Assembly: GCA_039026975.1 (NCBI GenBank)
Contig: JBCCLI010000301.1
Coordinates: forward strand, 1-8,183
Origin: JBCBKZ01 sp039026975
Lineage (GTDB): Bacteria; Bacteroidota; Bacteroidia; J057
Direction: 5' to 3'
DNA: 8,183 bases
Under the pieces are notes generated by a model. That model made no database searches. It saw nothing but the letters and a program-made list of their open reading frames with translations, and was not told the DNA's origin. This document shows, piece by piece, positions 5,970 to 8,183 of this stretch; the first letter of the stretch is position 1, and each line of letters opens with the position of its first letter. The translations under genes were made by a program, and so were the position numbers.

Positions 5970-6000
5970 CCCAGAAACACTTACCCTAACTATACAAAAG

Positions 6001-6027
6001 CGCCCATTCTTTACTTGAGAATGGGCG
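6001..6027. terminator. Bidirectional terminator between convergent genes
   Basis: CGCCCATTCT (6001-6010) and AGAATGGGCG (6018-6027) form a perfect 10-bp stem with a 7-base loop. It lies between the stop of nfu (5969, plus strand) and the stop of the PKD gene (6051, minus strand). The minus-strand exit reads C then TTTT (plus-strand A-run 5996-5999). The plus-strand exit reads TATTGATTTC, a weaker tail. It probably serves both genes, better for the minus strand. Confidence 0.75.
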
Positions 6028-6050
6028 TATTGATTTCAGCTAAGCATAGA

Positions 6051-8183
6051 TTATCTCAAAACGGTTATCGTGCCGCTTTCTTCGACCAGGTCCCCCAAGA
6101 CATCCAGCGCATTTATCACATAGGTGTACACACCTTCTGCTACAGGTTCCCCATCAAGACCAGTCCCATCCCAAGCAAATCGTTGGTTATTAGCCTCATA
6201 GACCATTTGTCCCCAACGGTTGTACACTTGAATACGGAACTGATTCAACAATCTTTCTTTTATAAAGAACTCATCATTATGCCCATCATTATTAGGACTG
6301 AAAGCACTGGGCACAAAGAGGGTTACAATTTTCTTTACTTCTATGGTTTTACTGAGCTCGTATTCACATCCTACTGCATCAGTGGTCTTAAGAATGACGG
6401 TATACCTACCTGGAAATTGATATTCATGTACAGGCATAATGGCAGTGGACTGAATACCATCTCCAAAGTCCCATTCATAGTCTAGCCCGTCCAGGTTTCC
6501 GCCTACAAACAGGGTAACAATGGCGGTAGGCACTTCCAATACAGAATCACTGGCAGTAATCCATGCGATCTGGGGCGGCACTACTACGGCCTCTACCCCT
6601 ACTCTATCACTTACGCAGCCATACTGTGAAATGGTCTCTATGTAATAGCTTTCTCTAAAGGCAAGGTTATTTGTCTGAAATTGCTCTCCCCTCAGTAAAG
6701 GTGAGCCAGCTGTAGGCCTATCATACCAGTATATGATATCTCCTATCTCCCTATCAGTGGGGGTTGCAGCTAGTAATGCCCTATGGCTAAAACATACGGT
6801 ATCTGAAACACCTACCGGTGGAGGAGGTATTCTATAAATTTCCAGCTCCTGACTTAGGCTGTCAGTACATCCCTTATCTGAGGTGAGGGTAAGTGTTACG
6901 GGATAGAATCCTCCTTCTGAGTAAGAGTAGGTAGGGCTCCAGCGACCATCTCTACTCCCATCTCCTAAATCCCAATCCCAAGAAACTATTTGGTCCCCAA
7001 ATAAATCTTGCCTGATACTACTTAGATTCTCAAGTAAAGCCTCATCTAGTGCGCATACACTCGTTAAGGTAAAGGCAGCCACTGGCTTGGGAAATACATC
7101 TATACGCTGTATGCTGGTATCTGCACATTGAGTTTCTGAGGTAGTAATGAGCTGAATTTCATAGGTGCCTGGCTCATTAAGGGCATACTCATTCTGTGGG
7201 CCTGATAACTCATTTCCATCACTTACTATCCATCTGGTATTACTTATAGTAGAGGGGGCAGCTACAGTAGACTCACTGACTAACAGCAGATTATCAGACT
7301 GACAGATATCCTCTACTGTAAAAGCTGCTACGGGAGCAGCAAGTACATTTATAGCAGCCGAGACGGTATCTGAGCAGTTATTCTCATCAGTAGCTAGAAG
7401 AAATACCTGATAGTTTCCCGGTGAATCATAGGTATACGCAGGATCATCTGAGGTGAGAGTAGATCCATCTCCCATTTCCCACAAGTAGGTAACAGCAGCA
7501 CCACTCACACTAGTAGAGAGGTTCTGAATAGGAGCCTCATCTCCCTGGCAATGATCCGCTAGATTTATAGTAGCCTCCGGTAAGGCAAACACTTCTGTAA
7601 CTACTGTTGAAGAATCTGTACAGGATTCTACTGATGATACTTGTACACTCACCTGATATGTACCCGCCTCCCCGTAGGTATGTATAGGACTGGCCTGATC
7701 ACTCAAAGTCCCATCACCAAAATCCCATACCCATTCAAGACCGGGGGTAGTTGTAGGGGCACCACCATTTAACACTGGAAAAAATAAATTGCTGTTACCC
7801 AGGCAGACAGAATCCGAAATGACTTCTATGGAGGGTTTCTCATATACTATGATTGCCTGACTTAGGGTATCATTACATCCCACTGGACTAACTGCTATCA
7901 TCTCTACTTGAAAGACGCCGGCGGAATCATAGAGATAGGCCTGCGTAAATCCATTAGCTTTATTACCATCTCCAAAATCCCAAATGGCATCCACATAACC
8001 TACATCTAATGGGGCAAGAGAAAAGGAAGTTGGTATTCCATTACAAACAGAGTCAGCTACCAGCTCAGCTGGCCGTTCAGGATATACAATGGCCTGAACT
8101 TCTTCTGAAACGGTACAAAAGCCGCCGAAAGTACTGGTTTGCAGGGTGAAAGTGAGTGTATCTGGTAAGGGTCCCGTATTAGA
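6051..8183 (-). CDS. Large secreted PKD-repeat protein with type IX secretion (type B) C-terminal domain, N-terminus cut
   Basis: The frame is open from the right edge to a TAA at 6053-6051 and shows the last 710 residues; the start is outside. Numbering from the edge, PKD cores sit at W68 (WDFGDG), W153 (WDFGDG), W235 (WEMGDG), W318 (WIVSDG, degenerate), W404 (WDLGDG) and W571 (WDFGDG), 82-86 residues apart except the last step of 167. That step holds an Ig-like module (about 454-539) with VCFSH, WYDRPTAG, YYIET and GCVSD. Residues about 621-710 are the gliding-motility/T9SS type B sorting domain: FVPSAFSPNNDG, QVYNRWGQMVYE, WDGTGLDGEPVAEGVYTYVI and a final TITVLR. Such proteins cross the outer membrane by the PorSS/type IX system and act as surface adhesins or secreted factors; the ligand cannot be inferred. 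All 14 cysteines are regularly placed. The gene ends at the 6001-6027 terminator. Confidence 0.95.
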   Translation of the reverse strand, partial: SNTGPLPDTLTFTLQTSTFGGFCTVSEEVQAIVYPERPAELVADSVCNGIPTSFSLAPLDVGYVDAIWDFGDGNKANGFTQAYLYDSAGVFQVEMIAVSPVGCNDTLSQAIIVYEKPSIEVISDSVCLGNSNLFFPVLNGGAPTTTPGLEWVWDFGDGTLSDQASPIHTYGEAGTYQVSVQVSSVESCTDSSTVVTEVFALPEATINLADHCQGDEAPIQNLSTSVSGAAVTYLWEMGDGSTLTSDDPAYTYDSPGNYQVFLLATDENNCSDTVSAAINVLAAPVAAFTVEDICQSDNLLLVSESTVAAPSTISNTRWIVSDGNELSGPQNEYALNEPGTYEIQLITTSETQCADTSIQRIDVFPKPVAAFTLTSVCALDEALLENLSSIRQDLFGDQIVSWDWDLGDGSRDGRWSPTYSYSEGGFYPVTLTLTSDKGCTDSLSQELEIYRIPPPPVGVSDTVCFSHRALLAATPTDREIGDIIYWYDRPTAGSPLLRGEQFQTNNLAFRESYYIETISQYGCVSDRVGVEAVVVPPQIAWITASDSVLEVPTAIVTLFVGGNLDGLDYEWDFGDGIQSTAIMPVHEYQFPGRYTVILKTTDAVGCEYELSKTIEVKKIVTLFVPSAFSPNNDGHNDEFFIKERLLNQFRIQVYNRWGQMVYEANNQRFAWDGTGLDGEPVAEGVYTYVINALDVLGDLVEESGTITVLR

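Noticed and set aside
6015..6485. Plus-strand frame of 156 codons overlapping the terminator and the PKD gene end
   Set aside because: It is opposite the FSPNNDG...YNRWGQ sorting domain, which is certain, and its own translation looks random.

Overview
The window looks like chromosomal DNA from a Bacteroidota bacterium, probably of the Cytophagales. The main evidence is a large secreted protein made of PKD repeats that ends in a gliding-motility/type IX secretion type-B C-terminal domain. Supporting signs are an outer-membrane protein whose signal peptide ends in a typical ...CA-Q site, an Mrp ATPase lacking the carrier CxxC (as I recall for this phylum), and few Shine-Dalgarno sequences. The exact genus cannot be read from the sequence.

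Left part, all on the minus strand: a NudC-type NADH/NAD-cap pyrophosphatase cut by the left edge (1-890); an intergenic stretch with two adjoining perfect hairpins, one of them a good intrinsic terminator; a small two-helix membrane protein (1016-1438) directly downstream of an ECF sigma factor (1508-2089), probably one operon; a strong terminator (2134-2156); and an outer-membrane beta-barrel-like exported protein (2344-3348).

Middle: a 322-base divergent intergenic region (3349-3670) with an operator-like dyad. It separates the minus-strand block from a plus-strand block of a putative lipoprotein of unknown function (3671-4471), an Mrp/ApbC-family Fe-S carrier ATPase with an N-terminal DUF59/MIP18 domain (4524-5642), and a stand-alone NifU C-terminal-domain (Nfu) protein (5724-5969). 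The last two form a plausible iron-sulfur cluster delivery pair.

Right part: a perfect hairpin at 6001-6027 lies between convergent genes. The minus-strand gene from 6051 through the right edge encodes the C-terminal 710 residues of a multi-domain adhesin-like protein: six visible PKD modules, one Ig-like module, and the type IX sorting domain.

I saw no mobile element, CRISPR array, tRNA or rRNA. Nothing here is convincingly a new system. The points most worth following are the sigma factor/membrane protein pair, the loss of metal-binding or motif residues in NudC and Mrp, the strictly periodic cysteines of the PKD protein, and several unexplained hairpins.
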